Positions 54,643 to 64,000 are shown, numbered from the stretch's first letter. The stretch: DNA of 64,000 bases from Ewingella americana (GCF_006438725.1 NZ_RCZD01000002.1:311294-375293), one strand, 5' to 3'. The notes: generated by a model from the letters alone, not told the origin. Program-made: numbers and translations.

Positions 54643-56430
54643 ATGAATAATTATGCTTCTGACATCGCCCTGCGTCAGCGCGCGGTACAGGCAGCTTTAG
54701 GCAATATCCCTTTTGACCGTCTGCTAGTTAACACCCGGGTTATCGATATGGTCACTGGCGAAATCCGCAACGCCGATGTAGGCATGACCGGCAGCATGAT
54801 TGCCAGCGTGCATCCGTGCGGAAAGTTTACTCAAACCGAAAACGTTGATGACCTGGCAGGCGCCTACTTATCTCCGGGGCTGATTGATACTCACGTTCAT
54901 ATCGAAAGTTCGCATCTGCCACCGGAGCGCTACGCAGAGATCGTCGTCGCACAGGGCACCACGACCGTGTTCTGGGATCCCCATGAGCTGGCGAATGTGC
55001 TGGGCGTAGACGGTGTGCGCTATGCGGTGGACTCCAGCCGTAATCTGCCCTTGAGAGTGATTTGCGCCGCGCCATCCAGCGTCCCTTCCACCCCTGATCT
55101 TGAAATGTCAGGGGCTGAATTCGGCGGTCTGGAGATGGAAACCATGTTGAGCTGGCCGGAAGTGGCGGGTGTGGCAGAAGTGATGGACATGCACGGCGTA
55201 CTCAATGGCAGCGAGAAAATGCTGGAGATCCTTGAGGCAGGCTTGCGCAGTGGCAAACTTATCGAAGGTCATGCGCGCGGCCTGAAAGGTGCCGGGTTAC
55301 AAGCGTACCTCGCCGCCGGAATCACCTCCGACCACGAACTCACCTCGGCAGAAGATGCTCTCGAAAAGCTTCGCGCCGGCCTGACGCTGCAAATTCGCGG
55401 TTCGCACCCCTATTTGTTGGCTGACATTGTGGTCGCACTAAAAACGCTTCCGCACCTCTCCTCGCAAATCACCCTGTGCACCGATGATGTCCCGCCGGAC
55501 CATTTATTAGAAAAAGGCGGTTTGATCGCGCTAATTAAACTGCTTATATCCCACGGTCTGCGGGCTGAAGACGTGCTTCGCATGGCAACTTTCAATGCCG
55601 CAATCCGTATGCAGCGTCCTGACTTAGGCTTGATCGCCTCCGGGCGCATCGCCGATCTGGTCATCTTTGACTCACTGGAAACGCTCAATCCGCTGCGGGT
55701 CTACGTGGCGGGCAAGTGCGTTTCGCTCAACGGTAAACTGCTGTTTAGCCCACCAGCCGCCAGCGATGTTCTGCCACCGCGCGACACGATGCGCCTTTCA
55801 GCGCAAGTTGCCGAAGATTTCCAGCTGCACATTCCTGGCCTGAAAAACGGTCAGGCGCGGCTGCGTAATATTAAAGGCGCACGCTTTACCCAGTGGGGCG
55901 AAGTGACGGTAGAAGTTCGTGAAGGCGTAGTGCAGATCCCCGCGGGCTTTAGCCTGATTTGGGTCAAACACCGCCATGGCCGCCACGACGCCACGCCGCG
56001 CATGGCTCTGCTGGAAGGCTGGGGAGAGTTACGCGGCGCGATTGCTACCTCCTATTCCCATGACTCGCACAATCTGGTGGTGCTGGGCCGTGACCCGGCC
56101 GACATGATGCTGGCGGCAAATCAGCTTATCACCAGCGGCGGTGGCATGGCGCTCAGTCAGAACGGTGCGTTGCTGGCCCATATCGCTATGCCAATTGCAG
56201 GCATGTTGTCAGACTTGCCTGCCGCACAGCTGGCCGAACAGTTTAAAAACCTGCGGGAACTCAGCGGCCAAATCGCCGATTGGGAACCCCCTTATCGGGT
56301 ATTTAAAGCCATTGAAGGCACGTGTCTGGCTTGCAATGCCGGCCCGCACTTGACGGATTTAGGCCTGACCGACGGTGAATTACGCGAAGTTGTCGACCCT
56401 GTCCTCGAAATTTGGGAAAACGACGCGTAA
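54643..56430 (+). CDS. ade: Adenine deaminase
   Basis: Amidohydrolase-fold enzyme converting adenine to hypoxanthine and ammonia; 595 residues. Metal-site motifs: SPGLIDTHVHIESSHLPPER, VFWDPHELANVLG, EGHARGLKG, ITSDHELTSAEDAL and TDDVPPDHLLEKGG. The C-terminal domain ends with GPHLTDLGLTDGELREVVDP. The start opening MNNYASDIALRQRA follows ACGGA; nine codons upstream another ATG exists. Next to a purine permease, making an uptake-and-deamination unit for purine salvage or nitrogen supply. In E. coli the cryptic ade is elsewhere. Confidence 0.96.
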   Translation: MNNYASDIALRQRAVQAALGNIPFDRLLVNTRVIDMVTGEIRNADVGMTGSMIASVHPCGKFTQTENVDDLAGAYLSPGLIDTHVHIESSHLPPERYAEIVVAQGTTTVFWDPHELANVLGVDGVRYAVDSSRNLPLRVICAAPSSVPSTPDLEMSGAEFGGLEMETMLSWPEVAGVAEVMDMHGVLNGSEKMLEILEAGLRSGKLIEGHARGLKGAGLQAYLAAGITSDHELTSAEDALEKLRAGLTLQIRGSHPYLLADIVVALKTLPHLSSQITLCTDDVPPDHLLEKGGLIALIKLLISHGLRAEDVLRMATFNAAIRMQRPDLGLIASGRIADLVIFDSLETLNPLRVYVAGKCVSLNGKLLFSPPAASDVLPPRDTMRLSAQVAEDFQLHIPGLKNGQARLRNIKGARFTQWGEVTVEVREGVVQIPAGFSLIWVKHRHGRHDATPRMALLEGWGELRGAIATSYSHDSHNLVVLGRDPADMMLAANQLITSGGGMALSQNGALLAHIAMPIAGMLSDLPAAQLAEQFKNLRELSGQIADWEPPYRVFKAIEGTCLACNAGPHLTDLGLTDGELREVVDPVLEIWENDA

Positions 56431-56511
56431 CGGCGTGCACAAACACGCCGTTGAAACAGTGATAGCAAAAACAACATCATAATAAACAGAACGTTTCAGG
56501 GAGTTTTCATC

Positions 56512-57861
56512 ATGACTGACAGTTCCATTAAAAACGTCGCGACGGCCAGCGACGAAAGCTGGTTACAGCGACGTTTTCAATTGCGCCAGCGTGGCACGCG
56601 GGTAAAAACCGAGTGTCTGGCGGGTATCACCGGTTTCCTGGCAGCGGCCTATTTATTGGTGGTGATCCCCGGTCTGCTGGCGACCGGCGGTATCGATAAA
56701 GGTGCAGCCACTACCGGCGTGATCCTGGTATTTGTGCTGGGGACGCTGCTGATGGCGTTCTATGCCAACTTGCCTTTTATGGTCGGCCCCGGCATAGGCG
56801 GTTCGGTACTGGTTGGGATCACACTGGCGGGAGATGGCATCAGTTGGCCCGTTGCGCTGGGGATCGCCTGCTGGTCGGGAATTCTGTTCTTCGTGATGAC
56901 GGTGTTTGGGCTGCGGGAAGTGGTGACGCGCTCGGTGCCTCAGTCAATCAAGCTCGGGCTGACAGCATCCATCGGCATTTTCATCGCGCTGCTCGGGTTT
57001 CGTAATGCCGGTCTGGTGCTGGCGAATGCCAAAAACAGTGCACTGGCGTTGGGTGATTTCACCTCACCCGGCGCGCTGATAGCCCTGCTCGGCTTACTGG
57101 CCGCAGTTGGTTTAGAGGCAAGAAAAGTACCAGGCGCAATCTTATGGGCGATTTTGTTATCCACGCTGGTCGGTATTCCTTTTGGCGTAACGCATCTGCC
57201 GCCGCAATGGCTTTCGATGCCGCACTCGCTCGCGCCGCTGTTAGGTAAAGTTGATCTGATCGGTGCCATTAATATTGCTTTCTTACCCTTCCTGTTCATT
57301 TTCTTTGCGTCGGAATTCTTCTCTACCATGGGAACCACGCTGGCAGTCGGCGGTGAAGCCGGCCTGCTGGATGAACAAGGCAATATGCCGCACATCAACC
57401 GTCCGTTTATGGTGGACTCGATTGCTGCCGCACTCGGTCCCCTCGTCGGTATTCCGGCGGCCACTGCGCTGATTGAATCCTCTGCAGCGGCAGAAGCGGG
57501 CGGAAAAACCGGGCTGACGGCACTGACGGCCGCAGTGATGTTCCTGCTGACACTGCTTTTCACACCCATTGCGTTGATGATCCCCAAAGAAGCCACCGCC
57601 CCTGCGCTGATTCTTATCGGCCTGAATATGTTCAGCGGCCTGCGCAAAGTGGACCTGGCGAATTTCACCGACGGTTTACCGGTGCTGATGATGGTGATGA
57701 TCACCCTGATTTCCAACAGTTTTGGTACCGGTATTGCCGGCGGCCTACTGTTTTACATCATCATTAAAGTGGTGGCGGGAAAAGCGCGGGAGGTACCGCT
57801 GGGGCTGTACATTTTGGCGATTCCGCTGGCCTACTACTTCACGACACTCGTGCATCACTGA
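56512..57861 (+). CDS. NCS2-family purine permease (AdeP/GhxP-type)
   Basis: 449 residues, about 12-14 transmembrane segments. TECLAGITGFLAAAYLLVVI, MVGPGIGGSVLVGITLAGDG, FASEFFSTMGTTLAVGGEAG (TM8 substrate motif) and VGIPAATALIESSAAAEAGG place it in the NCS2 nucleobase:proton symporters of the adenine/guanine/hypoxanthine branch. Adenine or hypoxanthine is the expected substrate because it directly follows adenine deaminase (81 bases, same strand). A GGGAG ribosome site precedes the start. Confidence 0.93.
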   Translation: MTDSSIKNVATASDESWLQRRFQLRQRGTRVKTECLAGITGFLAAAYLLVVIPGLLATGGIDKGAATTGVILVFVLGTLLMAFYANLPFMVGPGIGGSVLVGITLAGDGISWPVALGIACWSGILFFVMTVFGLREVVTRSVPQSIKLGLTASIGIFIALLGFRNAGLVLANAKNSALALGDFTSPGALIALLGLLAAVGLEARKVPGAILWAILLSTLVGIPFGVTHLPPQWLSMPHSLAPLLGKVDLIGAINIAFLPFLFIFFASEFFSTMGTTLAVGGEAGLLDEQGNMPHINRPFMVDSIAAALGPLVGIPAATALIESSAAAEAGGKTGLTALTAAVMFLLTLLFTPIALMIPKEATAPALILIGLNMFSGLRKVDLANFTDGLPVLMMVMITLISNSFGTGIAGGLLFYIIIKVVAGKAREVPLGLYILAIPLAYYFTTLVHH

Positions 57862-57885
57862 CGATTGGAAATCGTGTTAAAAACA

Positions 57886-57910
57886 GGGTGCGATGATCGT
57901 GCCCTTTTTT
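57886..57910 (+). terminator. Terminator after the purine permease
   Basis: GGGTGCGA / TCGTGCCC (two G-U pairs) with a short loop, then TTTTTT. Confidence 0.8.
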
Positions 57911-57982
57911 ATGGGCGCAGAAAATGACTCAGGGAAAATACAGGGGGGAAAATACGGGTAAAAAAGAGGGTATGACAGAAAT

Positions 57983-58095
57983 GGTGGAGGCCCTGCCAGC
58001 TACATCCCGGCACACACGACGCCTGCTGCGGCTGCTTCCTTCCGGACCTGACCGAGTTAACAAGTTAGTGTTGCGGGAGAACCAACAGGGCCCCC
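57983..58095 (-). ncRNA. ffs: 4.5S RNA of the signal recognition particle
   Basis: On the minus strand it starts GGGGGCCCTGTTGGTTCTCC and contains the invariant SRP domain IV loop GGTCAGGTCCGGAAGGAAGC, then ends TGTAGCTGGCAGGGCCTCCA. The two ends pair over the helix, giving the usual 113-114-nucleotide hairpin. With Ffh it targets inner-membrane proteins. It lies beside ybaZ, as in E. coli. Flanking 57911-57982 and 58096-58293 contain no gene; a T-run follows the RNA 3' end on the minus strand. Confidence 0.97.
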
Positions 58096-58293
58096 ATTGT
58101 CATTACTGGCTCCGTGTCCCCATGCAGGAGAATCGAAGCGGTCTGCATTATCAGGGATGGGCGCGCCAAAAGCAAGGTAACCGCCGACGACCGTTGTTTT
58201 CTTATACAACCCCCCGATTCCTTCGCCATGTAAGAAGCTTTATGAAATCAGGGTTTACGGCATAATGGGGGCATCCACACTGAGGAGCCAACC

Positions 58294-58602
58294 ATGTCGG
58301 AGACAGATAATTTTCGCCAGCGCGTCTATCAGATAATCGCGGCCATTCCGCCGGGGCAAGTCACGACTTATGGCAACGTGGCGCAGTTGGCCGGTTCTCC
58401 ACGCGCCGCTCGTCAGGTCGGCGGGGTACTCAGAAGATTACCCGAAGGCAGTTCGCTGCCCTGGCACCGGGTGATTAACCGTCACGGCGAGATCTCCCAG
58501 CAGGGTGAAGATTTCAAACGTCAGCGGCAAGCGCTGCTATCAGAAGGCATTATGTTTGAAAACGGACGTATTGATCTGGAGAAATATGGTTGGAAGTGGT
58601 GA
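58294..58602 (+). CDS. atl: Alkyltransferase-like protein Atl (YbaZ)
   Basis: 102 residues, O6-alkylguanine-DNA alkyltransferase homologue. The active-site PCHRV is replaced by PWHRV (SSLPWHRVINRHGEI), so it cannot transfer alkyl groups but binds O6-alkylguanine and recruits nucleotide excision repair. DNA-binding helix region GSPRAARQVGGVLRRLPEG is intact. Confidence 0.96.
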   Translation: MSETDNFRQRVYQIIAAIPPGQVTTYGNVAQLAGSPRAARQVGGVLRRLPEGSSLPWHRVINRHGEISQQGEDFKRQRQALLSEGIMFENGRIDLEKYGWKW

Positions 58603-58612
58603 TTAACATCCA

Positions 58613-58640
58613 TAAAAAAACACCGCCGCAGCGGTGTTTT
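58613..58640. terminator. Bidirectional terminator between ybaZ and ybaY
   Basis: CACCGC / GCGGTG with a CGCA loop, flanked by A7 and T5 runs, between convergent genes. Confidence 0.9.
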
Positions 58641-58667
58641 TGACGCTCATTGTCCTTTCGCCGGGTA

Positions 58668-59258
58668 TTAATACATTGGCTGAGCTGGCGCCGGATCGAC
58701 CGGTGCCGGAGCAGGTGCGGTCGGTGCAGCTTCAAGCCCCGGGTTATTCGGATTGCTCATCGGTCCCAGGCCTGCTGGTTTGGTAGCGACTGGTACGGAA
58801 GCAACGGGCACTAACTGCAAGTCAGCACGGGTACCCTGTCCACGGTTGACCACTTCTTTCACCGAGTCGGTGATGAAGGTCATCTGACCATTTACCGTCA
58901 CAGCTGCACTCAAGATCACGCGTGCGTTTGGCGCGATATCCTGAGGGTTGTATGGCAGAATAAAGGTAAAGGGTGACTGTTTACCACCGGTACGGGCCAC
59001 TTTCTGCGCAATGACGCGGGATGGTGCATCGGACATCGAGGCATCAGACATCGTTACCGTCAAAACGGCGTCAGGCGGCAGAGCAATGCGTTGAGAAATA
59101 TTCACCGTACCGGATACATTCGGGCCGGTTATCGCCGGGCCTGACGGACTTGCCGAGGTATTGGCAGGAGCTTCCTGCGCTGGAGTAGAGTGCTGCGAAG
59201 CGCAACCGGCCAGAGTGAGAGACAGCGCGGTTCCACCTACAATCTGCCAAAGTTTCAT
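58668..59258 (-). CDS. ybaY: Lipoprotein YbaY
   Basis: 196 residues with a lipoprotein signal (QIVGGTALSLTLAGC, Cys19). A low-complexity Ala/Pro/Ser linker follows, then a YbaY domain (VSGTVNISQRIALPPDAVLT, FILPYNPQDIAPNARVILSA) and a Pro/Ala-rich C-terminal tail (APAPVDPAPAQPMY). Envelope protein of unknown function; E. coli YbaY is a glycoprotein/polysaccharide-metabolism-annotated homologue. Divergent from tesB. Confidence 0.93.
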   Translation of the reverse strand: MKLWQIVGGTALSLTLAGCASQHSTPAQEAPANTSASPSGPAITGPNVSGTVNISQRIALPPDAVLTVTMSDASMSDAPSRVIAQKVARTGGKQSPFTFILPYNPQDIAPNARVILSAAVTVNGQMTFITDSVKEVVNRGQGTRADLQLVPVASVPVATKPAGLGPMSNPNNPGLEAAPTAPAPAPVDPAPAQPMY

Positions 59259-59510
59259 TGATCGTTCTCCTTTTTATTTTCGCTTGTCGACCAACTCTAA
59301 TAAACGCCGACTATGAGCAGTGGCTTTCACCACCTTACGCATTAATCATGGCACAAAAATCTGGTTCCCGCCTCCCGACCGCCAAATTCAGCTTCTTGGC
59401 TTGGTTTTTTTCTACTATTATGAAAGAGATAACGCACCGTTCCTCCTGCTGTTGATGAATTTATCGGAGTTTTCCGAACAGTCAGGCGACCTACTTTCAT
59501 GAGGCCACCT

Positions 59511-60377
59511 ATGAGTCAGGCACTGCAAAACTTACTGGATCTGCTTGATCTGGAAAAAATCGAAGAAGGGTTGTTTCGTGGTCAAAGTGAAGATCTTGGT
59601 TTACGCCAGGTCTTTGGCGGGCAGGTTGTCGGGCAAGCGTTGTATGCCGCCAAGCAATCCGTACCGAGCGACCGTGGGATCCATTCGTTCCATAGCTATT
59701 TTTTACGTCCCGGCGACAGCAGCAAACCGATCATTTATGACGTGGAAATCCTGCGCGACGGCAACAGTTTCAGCGCCCGCCGGGTGAAAGCCGTACAGAA
59801 CGGCAAACCGATTTTCTATATGACTGCGTCTTTCCAGAGCCACGAAGAAGGGTTTGAACATCAGAACACCATGCCGGACGTGCCACCACCGGAGTCACTA
59901 ATTTCGGAATCCGATATCGCCAAGAGTCTGACACATTTGATCCCGGAAAAAGTGCGGGAGAAATTCATCGGCCAGAAGCCTATCGAAATGCGCCCGGTGA
60001 AATTCCACAACCCACTCAAAGGCAGCAAAGAAGAACCGAACCGCGCGGTGTGGTTCCGCGCCAATGGCACCATGCCTGATGACCTGCGCATCCACCAGTA
60101 CTTGCTCGGTTACGCGTCAGATTTCAATTTCCTGCCCACCGCGCTGCAACCTCACGGCATCGGCTTTCTCGAACCAGGCATGCAGGTCGCCACTATCGAC
60201 CATTCGATGTGGTTCCACCGCCCGTTCCGTATGGATGACTGGCTGCTCTACGCGGTTGAAAGTACTTCAGCGTCGGGCGCGCGCGGGTTTGTGCGCGGTC
60301 AGTTCTATACCCGTGACGGCGTGCTGGTGGCCTCAACGGTGCAGGAAGGGGTTATCCGCAAGAGAACCCCAGAGTGA
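59511..60377 (+). CDS. tesB: Acyl-CoA thioesterase II
   Basis: Cytosolic double-hotdog thioesterase, 288 residues. [69 protein letters not shown]-type segment ([19 protein letters not shown]) with the catalytic Asp, and [13 protein letters not shown] with the catalytic Gln. The start MSQALQNLL follows GAGG; an ATG four codons upstream is not family-like. Confidence 0.97.
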   Translation: MSQALQNLLDLLDLEKIEEGLFRGQSEDLGLRQVFGGQVVGQALYAAKQSVPSDRGIHSFHSYFLRPGDSSKPIIYDVEILRDGNSFSARRVKAVQNGKPIFYMTASFQSHEEGFEHQNTMPDVPPPESLISESDIAKSLTHLIPEKVREKFIGQKPIEMRPVKFHNPLKGSKEEPNRAVWFRANGTMPDDLRIHQYLLGYASDFNFLPTALQPHGIGFLEPGMQVATIDHSMWFHRPFRMDDWLLYAVESTSASGARGFVRGQFYTRDGVLVASTVQEGVIRKRTPE

Positions 60378-60398
60378 ATAAGACCTTAGGGTAAAAGA

Positions 60399-60431
60399 AA
60401 AGGGGCGATACCCTCAGGTATCGCCCCTTTT
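60399..60431. terminator. Bidirectional terminator between tesB and amtB
   Basis: AAAGGGGCGATACC / GGTATCGCCCCTTT, a near-perfect stem with a four-base loop and U-tracts on both strands. Confidence 0.95.
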
Positions 60432-60506
60432 ACTTTCATCATTATTTTTTAATTATGTTCTGTTCATCAAAGAATCAAGTAGCACACTGCTTTCTCTGAC
60501 CCCATT

Positions 60507-61796
60507 TTATTGGTTGTAAGCGTTTTCGCCGTGGCTGTTGACGTCCAGACCTTCGCGTTCCTGTTCTTCAGGGACACGCAGACCGACCAGCATATCCGCC
60601 ACTTTGTAAGCGATGAAGGCGACAACACCAGACCATACCAGCGTAACACCGACGCTTAACAGCTGAATCAACACCTGATGACCCATAGTCACGCCTTCTG
60701 CGTAGCCTACGCCGCCCAGAGAGCTGGAAGTAAATACGCCAGTCAGGATACAACCCACAATACCGCACACGCCGTGGACACCGAATACGTCACAGGTGTC
60801 ATCCACATTAAGCCATTTCTTCAGGGTAACCACACCCCACAGGCCGGCAACACCCCCAATCAGACCGATGACTAACGCACCACCCACACCGACCGTACCG
60901 CACGCAGGGGTGATAGCAACCAGACCCGCGATAGCACCAGAGCTCGCACCCAGCAGTGAAGGCTTACCACGTACCATCCACTCAACGAAGGTCCAGGAGA
61001 GGATTGCACCCGCTGTCGCCATGACGGTATTCAGGAAGGCCAGCGCAGCGATGGAACTTGCTGCACTTGCTGAACCGGCGTTGAAGCCAAACCAACCGAC
61101 GTACAGAATTGAAGCGCCAGTGAAGACCATTGGCAGGTTGTGCGGTTTGAATGCTTCTTTACCAAAGCCTGCACGTTTACCCACCAGGTAAGCACCCACC
61201 AGACCCGCGATAGCGGCGTTGATGTGCACGACAGTACCGCCAGCAAAGTCCAGCGCACCATCTGCAGCCAGGAAACCACCTGCCCAAACCATGTGTGCAA
61301 TCGGCAGATAAGAGAAGGTCAGCCAAATCACAGTGAAAATCAGGACTGCAGCGAAGCGTACACGTTCTGCCAGACCACCGACGACCAGCGCCACGGTGAT
61401 ACACGCAAATGAGCATTGGAAAGCGACGTGGATCAACTGCGAGAAGGTACCGGTGACAGAATCCAAGCCAATGCCTTTGAGCATGGCATTACCGAAACCA
61501 CCAAAGAAGGCGTTGCCTTCGCTGAAGGCCAGACTGTAGCCATACAGCATCCAAAGGACACAAACCAGAGCAAAAGTGACGATGACCTGAGTCAGCATCG
61601 ACAACACGTTTTTAGAACGCAGCAAACCGCCGTAAAACAGTGCCACACCCGGAACGGTCATGAACAAGACCAATGCGGTACAAATCATCATGAAGGCGTT
61701 ATCAGCACCGTTCGCGACTGCTGGCGCAGCGGCCATTGCGAGTGATGGCAGCATGGCTACAGCGCCGAGTCCCATCATCGAAAGAAGTTTTTTCAT
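60507..61796 (-). CDS. amtB: Ammonium transporter AmtB
   Basis: Trimeric inner-membrane NH3/NH4+ channel, 429 residues with a cleavable signal peptide (LGAVAMLPSLAMAA) and 11 helices. Conserved: DFAGGTVVHINAAIAGLVGA (first pore His), GVHGVCGIVGCILTGVF (second pore His). The C-terminal tail EEQEREGLDVNSHGENAYN is where GlnK docks. Transcribed with glnK, 67 bases upstream. Confidence 0.98.
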   Translation of the reverse strand: MKKLLSMMGLGAVAMLPSLAMAAAPAVANGADNAFMMICTALVLFMTVPGVALFYGGLLRSKNVLSMLTQVIVTFALVCVLWMLYGYSLAFSEGNAFFGGFGNAMLKGIGLDSVTGTFSQLIHVAFQCSFACITVALVVGGLAERVRFAAVLIFTVIWLTFSYLPIAHMVWAGGFLAADGALDFAGGTVVHINAAIAGLVGAYLVGKRAGFGKEAFKPHNLPMVFTGASILYVGWFGFNAGSASAASSIAALAFLNTVMATAGAILSWTFVEWMVRGKPSLLGASSGAIAGLVAITPACGTVGVGGALVIGLIGGVAGLWGVVTLKKWLNVDDTCDVFGVHGVCGIVGCILTGVFTSSSLGGVGYAEGVTMGHQVLIQLLSVGVTLVWSGVVAFIAYKVADMLVGLRVPEEQEREGLDVNSHGENAYNQ

Positions 61797-61863
61797 TATT
61801 AACCCACCCCTGTTTCTCTAAGCTATTGTTCTAAAATTATGTTCTAAAGTCATGAGCCCGAAA

Positions 61864-62202
61864 TTACAGTGCTGCTTCGTCAGTTTCGCCGGTACGAATG
61901 CGAATAACGCGTTGCAATTCAGCAACAAAAATTTTGCCATCACCGATCTTGCCGGTGTAGGCCGCTTTACTGATAACATCGATCACTTCATCAAGTTGAT
62001 CATCAGCAATCGCAATATCAATTTTGACTTTTGGCAGGAAATTAACGCTGTACTCCGCACCACGATACAACTCCGCATGTCCCTTCTGACGACCAAAACC
62101 TTTAACTTCGGTCACGGTCAACCCTTGAATTCCTACAGCAGACAGCGCTTCGCGCACGTCTTCCAGCTTGAAAGGTTTGATCACCACAGTAACCAGTTTC
62201 AT
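61864..62202 (-). CDS. glnK: Nitrogen regulatory PII protein GlnK
   Basis: 112 residues, trimeric signal protein that blocks AmtB when nitrogen is plentiful. The T-loop uridylylation site Tyr51 is present (KGHAELYRGAEYSVNFLPKV); the C-terminal motif RVIRIRTGETDEAAL matches. Its promoter region contains sigma-54 and NtrC sites. Confidence 0.98.
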   Translation of the reverse strand: MKLVTVVIKPFKLEDVREALSAVGIQGLTVTEVKGFGRQKGHAELYRGAEYSVNFLPKVKIDIAIADDQLDEVIDVISKAAYTGKIGDGKIFVAELQRVIRIRTGETDEAAL

Positions 62203-62265
62203 TTTGCCACTCCTCGAATTAAGAGCTTGTCGCGAGGGGATTCGCGCCCGATACGCATTGATTAA

Positions 62266-62281
62266 AGCAAAGGCTGTGCCA
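62266..62281 (-). promoter_or_regulatory. Sigma-54 promoter of glnK-amtB
   Basis: On the minus strand TGGCACAGCCTTTGCT fits TGGCAC-N5-TTGC with the required GG...GC spacing of ten bases, 63 bases upstream of glnK. Confidence 0.92.
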
Positions 62282-62388
62282 GAGTTGTGCTCAAGGTAGG
62301 ATTAACAGCTTTGCCGCACGGCAACGCCATCTTCAGAATATTGTGATGTGGAACACAGTTGCTCGAGGGCGTATTAAACAGTCCGCCA

Positions 62389-62405
62389 TGCACCATAAAA
62401 GTGCA
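62389..62405. promoter_or_regulatory. NtrC enhancer site
   Basis: TGCACCATAAAAGTGCA matches the NtrC dyad TGCAC-N7-GTGCA, 107 bp upstream of the sigma-54 promoter, a usual enhancer distance. A second, weaker half-site pair may follow at about 62402-62426. The rest of 62203-62506 is gene-free. Confidence 0.85.
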
Positions 62406-62506
62406 GCACGCAATTTTTCAGTGCATTCGGGGAGCAGCGGCGAAGGCGGTGCCTGATGATGGTGCGGGAGTGATGCAGCGAGATAAAAAGGACAGGAAAG
62501 ATGAAA

Positions 62507-62535
62507 ACTGAAAGCCGCGCGAAACGCGGCTTTCA
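62507..62535 (-). terminator. mdlB terminator
   Basis: CTGAAAGCCGCG / CGCGGCTTTCAG, a 12-bp perfect stem eight bases past the mdlB stop, followed on the minus strand by TTTTC. Confidence 0.85.
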
Positions 62536-62543
62536 GTGGGGCG

Positions 62544-64000
62544 TCAAACGTTCTCAGGAACCGGTAATTCGTGCTGGCCAGAAGCCAGTTCTTCGCCCAC
62601 CAGTTGCAACTGATACATTTGATAATAGCGGCCTTTTTCTGCCAGGAGCTGTTGATGATTCCCCTGCTCAACGGCCTGACCTCGATGCAACACCATAATA
62701 TTGTCAGCATCGACAATGGTCGATAAACGGTGCGCGATCACCACCAGCGTAGTTTGTTGCCTGATGGCGCGAAGCGCACGCTGGATCGCCTGTTCTGTTC
62801 CCGAGTCAATATTAGCGGTTGCCTCGTCAAGGATCAGAATTTCTGGCGCTTGCACCAGAACACGTGCCATCGCCAGTAATTGCTTCTGCCCTACCGAGAG
62901 ATTATTGCCCTGCTCGCCCAGCCGGGTATATACACCGTCAGACATCGCGCGGACCAACGGCGCAAGTTGCACGGTTTCCAGCGCATGCCAGACTTGCTCC
63001 TCGTCGATATCACGTCCTAATGTCACGTTAGCATAGACAGATTCAGCCAGAACCACCGGGTCCTGCTGGACCATCGCAATGCCTTTTCGCAGGCTGGTGT
63101 GAGATAGCTCAGAAAGCAAGCGCCCATCCACCCGAATCTCACCGTGGTTGACCGGGTAATAACCCATCAGTAAATTCGCCAGTGTGCTTTTACCACTGCC
63201 GGTATGACCGACTAACGCCGCAAAGCCACGCGAAGGCACATGAAGGGAGATGTTCTCCAGTACCCACTGTTCCTGGCGATAAGCAAAACTCAGGTCACGA
63301 ATATCAATCTCGCCGCTGGCCAGTGGTTTGACGTCTTCACCATATTGCTGCTGCGTCCGGTCCATCAGATCAAAGATGCGCTCGCCGGCCACCACCGCTT
63401 GCTGGAAAATCGACTGCTGTGAGGTTAGCGCAATCAGCGGCTCATTAAGACGCCCCAGGTAATTAATGAAGGCATACAGCACACCGACGCCAATGGTTCC
63501 CTCGGCACTGAAGCCGAATAACAGCAAAAGACCGCAGAGGATCAGCGAGGAGAACAGGCTCAGCAGCGGTCGCAACAAGAAACCTTCCAGTTTGAGGGTC
63601 TGCATACGGGCAAGATAGTGCGACTGACTGGCTCTCGCCAAACGCTCACCAAAGCGCTTCTGCTGACGAAATTGCTGAATAACGCCCATACCGTTGATCA
63701 CTTCATTGAAGCCATCATTAATGTCCGCCAGATAGCTGCGAACCCGGCGCACAACGGGCGTGCTGTATACCTGATATACCGCCATGACGATGAACACTGC
63801 CGGGAAAATACAGATGGCAATCGACGCCAGGCGCCAGTCGAGACTGTACATCGCCACCAGCATGGCACCGATCAGCGCCATACTGCGCAGCACCGTCGAC
63901 ACCACCGTGACATAAAGGTCACGGATCACCTCAGTGTCATTGGTCACGCGTGAAATTAACTGCCCGACCGGCTGAGTGTCGAAAGCGCTGAGAGGCTGGC
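62544..64000 (-). CDS. mdlB: ABC multidrug exporter half-transporter MdlB (5' end cut by window)
   Basis: Fused membrane-ATPase half-transporter; works as a heterodimer with MdlA. About 485 codons are present, running in frame to the right edge ([20 protein letters not shown] at the cut). Transmembrane helices of the type-IV exporter fold precede the ATPase: Walker [15 protein letters not shown]-loop [13 protein letters not shown], signature [15 protein letters not shown], Walker [13 protein letters not shown] and H-loop VIAHRLSTI. Upstream of glnK-amtB as in E. coli. Confidence 0.97.
   Translation of the reverse strand, partial: QPLSAFDTQPVGQLISRVTNDTEVIRDLYVTVVSTVLRSMALIGAMLVAMYSLDWRLASIAICIFPAVFIVMAVYQVYSTPVVRRVRSYLADINDGFNEVINGMGVIQQFRQQKRFGERLARASQSHYLARMQTLKLEGFLLRPLLSLFSSLILCGLLLLFGFSAEGTIGVGVLYAFINYLGRLNEPLIALTSQQSIFQQAVVAGERIFDLMDRTQQQYGEDVKPLASGEIDIRDLSFAYRQEQWVLENISLHVPSRGFAALVGHTGSGKSTLANLLMGYYPVNHGEIRVDGRLLSELSHTSLRKGIAMVQQDPVVLAESVYANVTLGRDIDEEQVWHALETVQLAPLVRAMSDGVYTRLGEQGNNLSVGQKQLLAMARVLVQAPEILILDEATANIDSGTEQAIQRALRAIRQQTTLVVIAHRLSTIVDADNIMVLHRGQAVEQGNHQQLLAEKGRYYQMYQLQLVGEELASGQHELPVPENV

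Noticed and set aside
57924-58265. Plus-strand open frame of 113 codons
   Set aside because: It is antisense to the 4.5S RNA gene; the conserved object is the RNA on the minus strand.
62333-62716. Minus-strand frame across the glnK control region and mdlB end
   Set aside because: It crosses the NtrC site, the mdlB terminator and the mdlB 3' end in another frame; no independent support.

Overview
This is chromosomal sequence from a Gram-negative enterobacterium of the order Enterobacterales. The evidence is the content itself: acrAB-acrR, mdlB-glnK-amtB-tesB-ybaY-ybaZ-ffs, dnaX-ybaB-recR-htpG-adk-hemH-gsk, copA-cueR, tesA-ybbA-ybbP, purEK-lpxH-ppiB-cysS-folD-argU. These follow the order of the Escherichia coli 10-12 minute region read in reverse. 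A short YmoA-type Hha, rpmE2-rpmJ2 next to acrAB, ERIC elements and about 50% GC suggest a Yersiniaceae-like member (Rahnella/Rouxiella/Serratia group). That family assignment is inference.

Layout. 1-2000: end of an efflux operon (ybhG, cecR) with its operator, then a truncated tyrosine-recombinase remnant beside tRNA-Arg(UCU), marking an old integration point and a break in synteny. 2000-9000: a hydroxyacid dehydrogenase, folD, ybcJ, cysS, ppiB, lpxH and the PurR-controlled purEK. 9000-16400: ybbP-ybbA, tesA, ybbO, cnoX, qmcA and ybbK. 16400-24500: copper homeostasis (cueR, copA), ybaP, the sRNA chiX, ybaK, fsr and ybaL. 24500-25290: an accessory pocket with a small Nlp-type regulator and strong hairpins. 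25290-28500: gsk, hemH, adk. 28600-32600: a five-gene accessory cassette (PP-loop ATPase, NUDIX, fold-type-I PLP protein, EamA exporter, divergent LysR) wedged between adk and htpG. 32650-44200: htpG, recR, ybaB, dnaX, apt, ybaN, priC, rsmS, mscK, acrR. 44300-53500: acrAB, then a zinc-starvation block (rpmE2-rpmJ2, and a znu-type importer preceded by an unannotated 35-residue ORF) with two identical Zur-type boxes, an orphan gene, and tomB-hha. 53500-57900: LysR, adenine deaminase, purine permease. 57900-64000: 4.5S RNA, ybaZ, ybaY, tesB, amtB-glnK with a sigma-54/NtrC control region, and the 3' part of mdlB.

Most of the window is core genome. The most distinctive signals are the adk-htpG cassette, the small ORF translationally coupled to znuC, two recoding signals (copA and dnaX) with clear slippery heptamers and stem structures, the chiX sRNA, and ERIC elements ending just upstream of qmcA and ybaL. 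No CRISPR array, intact insertion sequence or complete prophage was seen.
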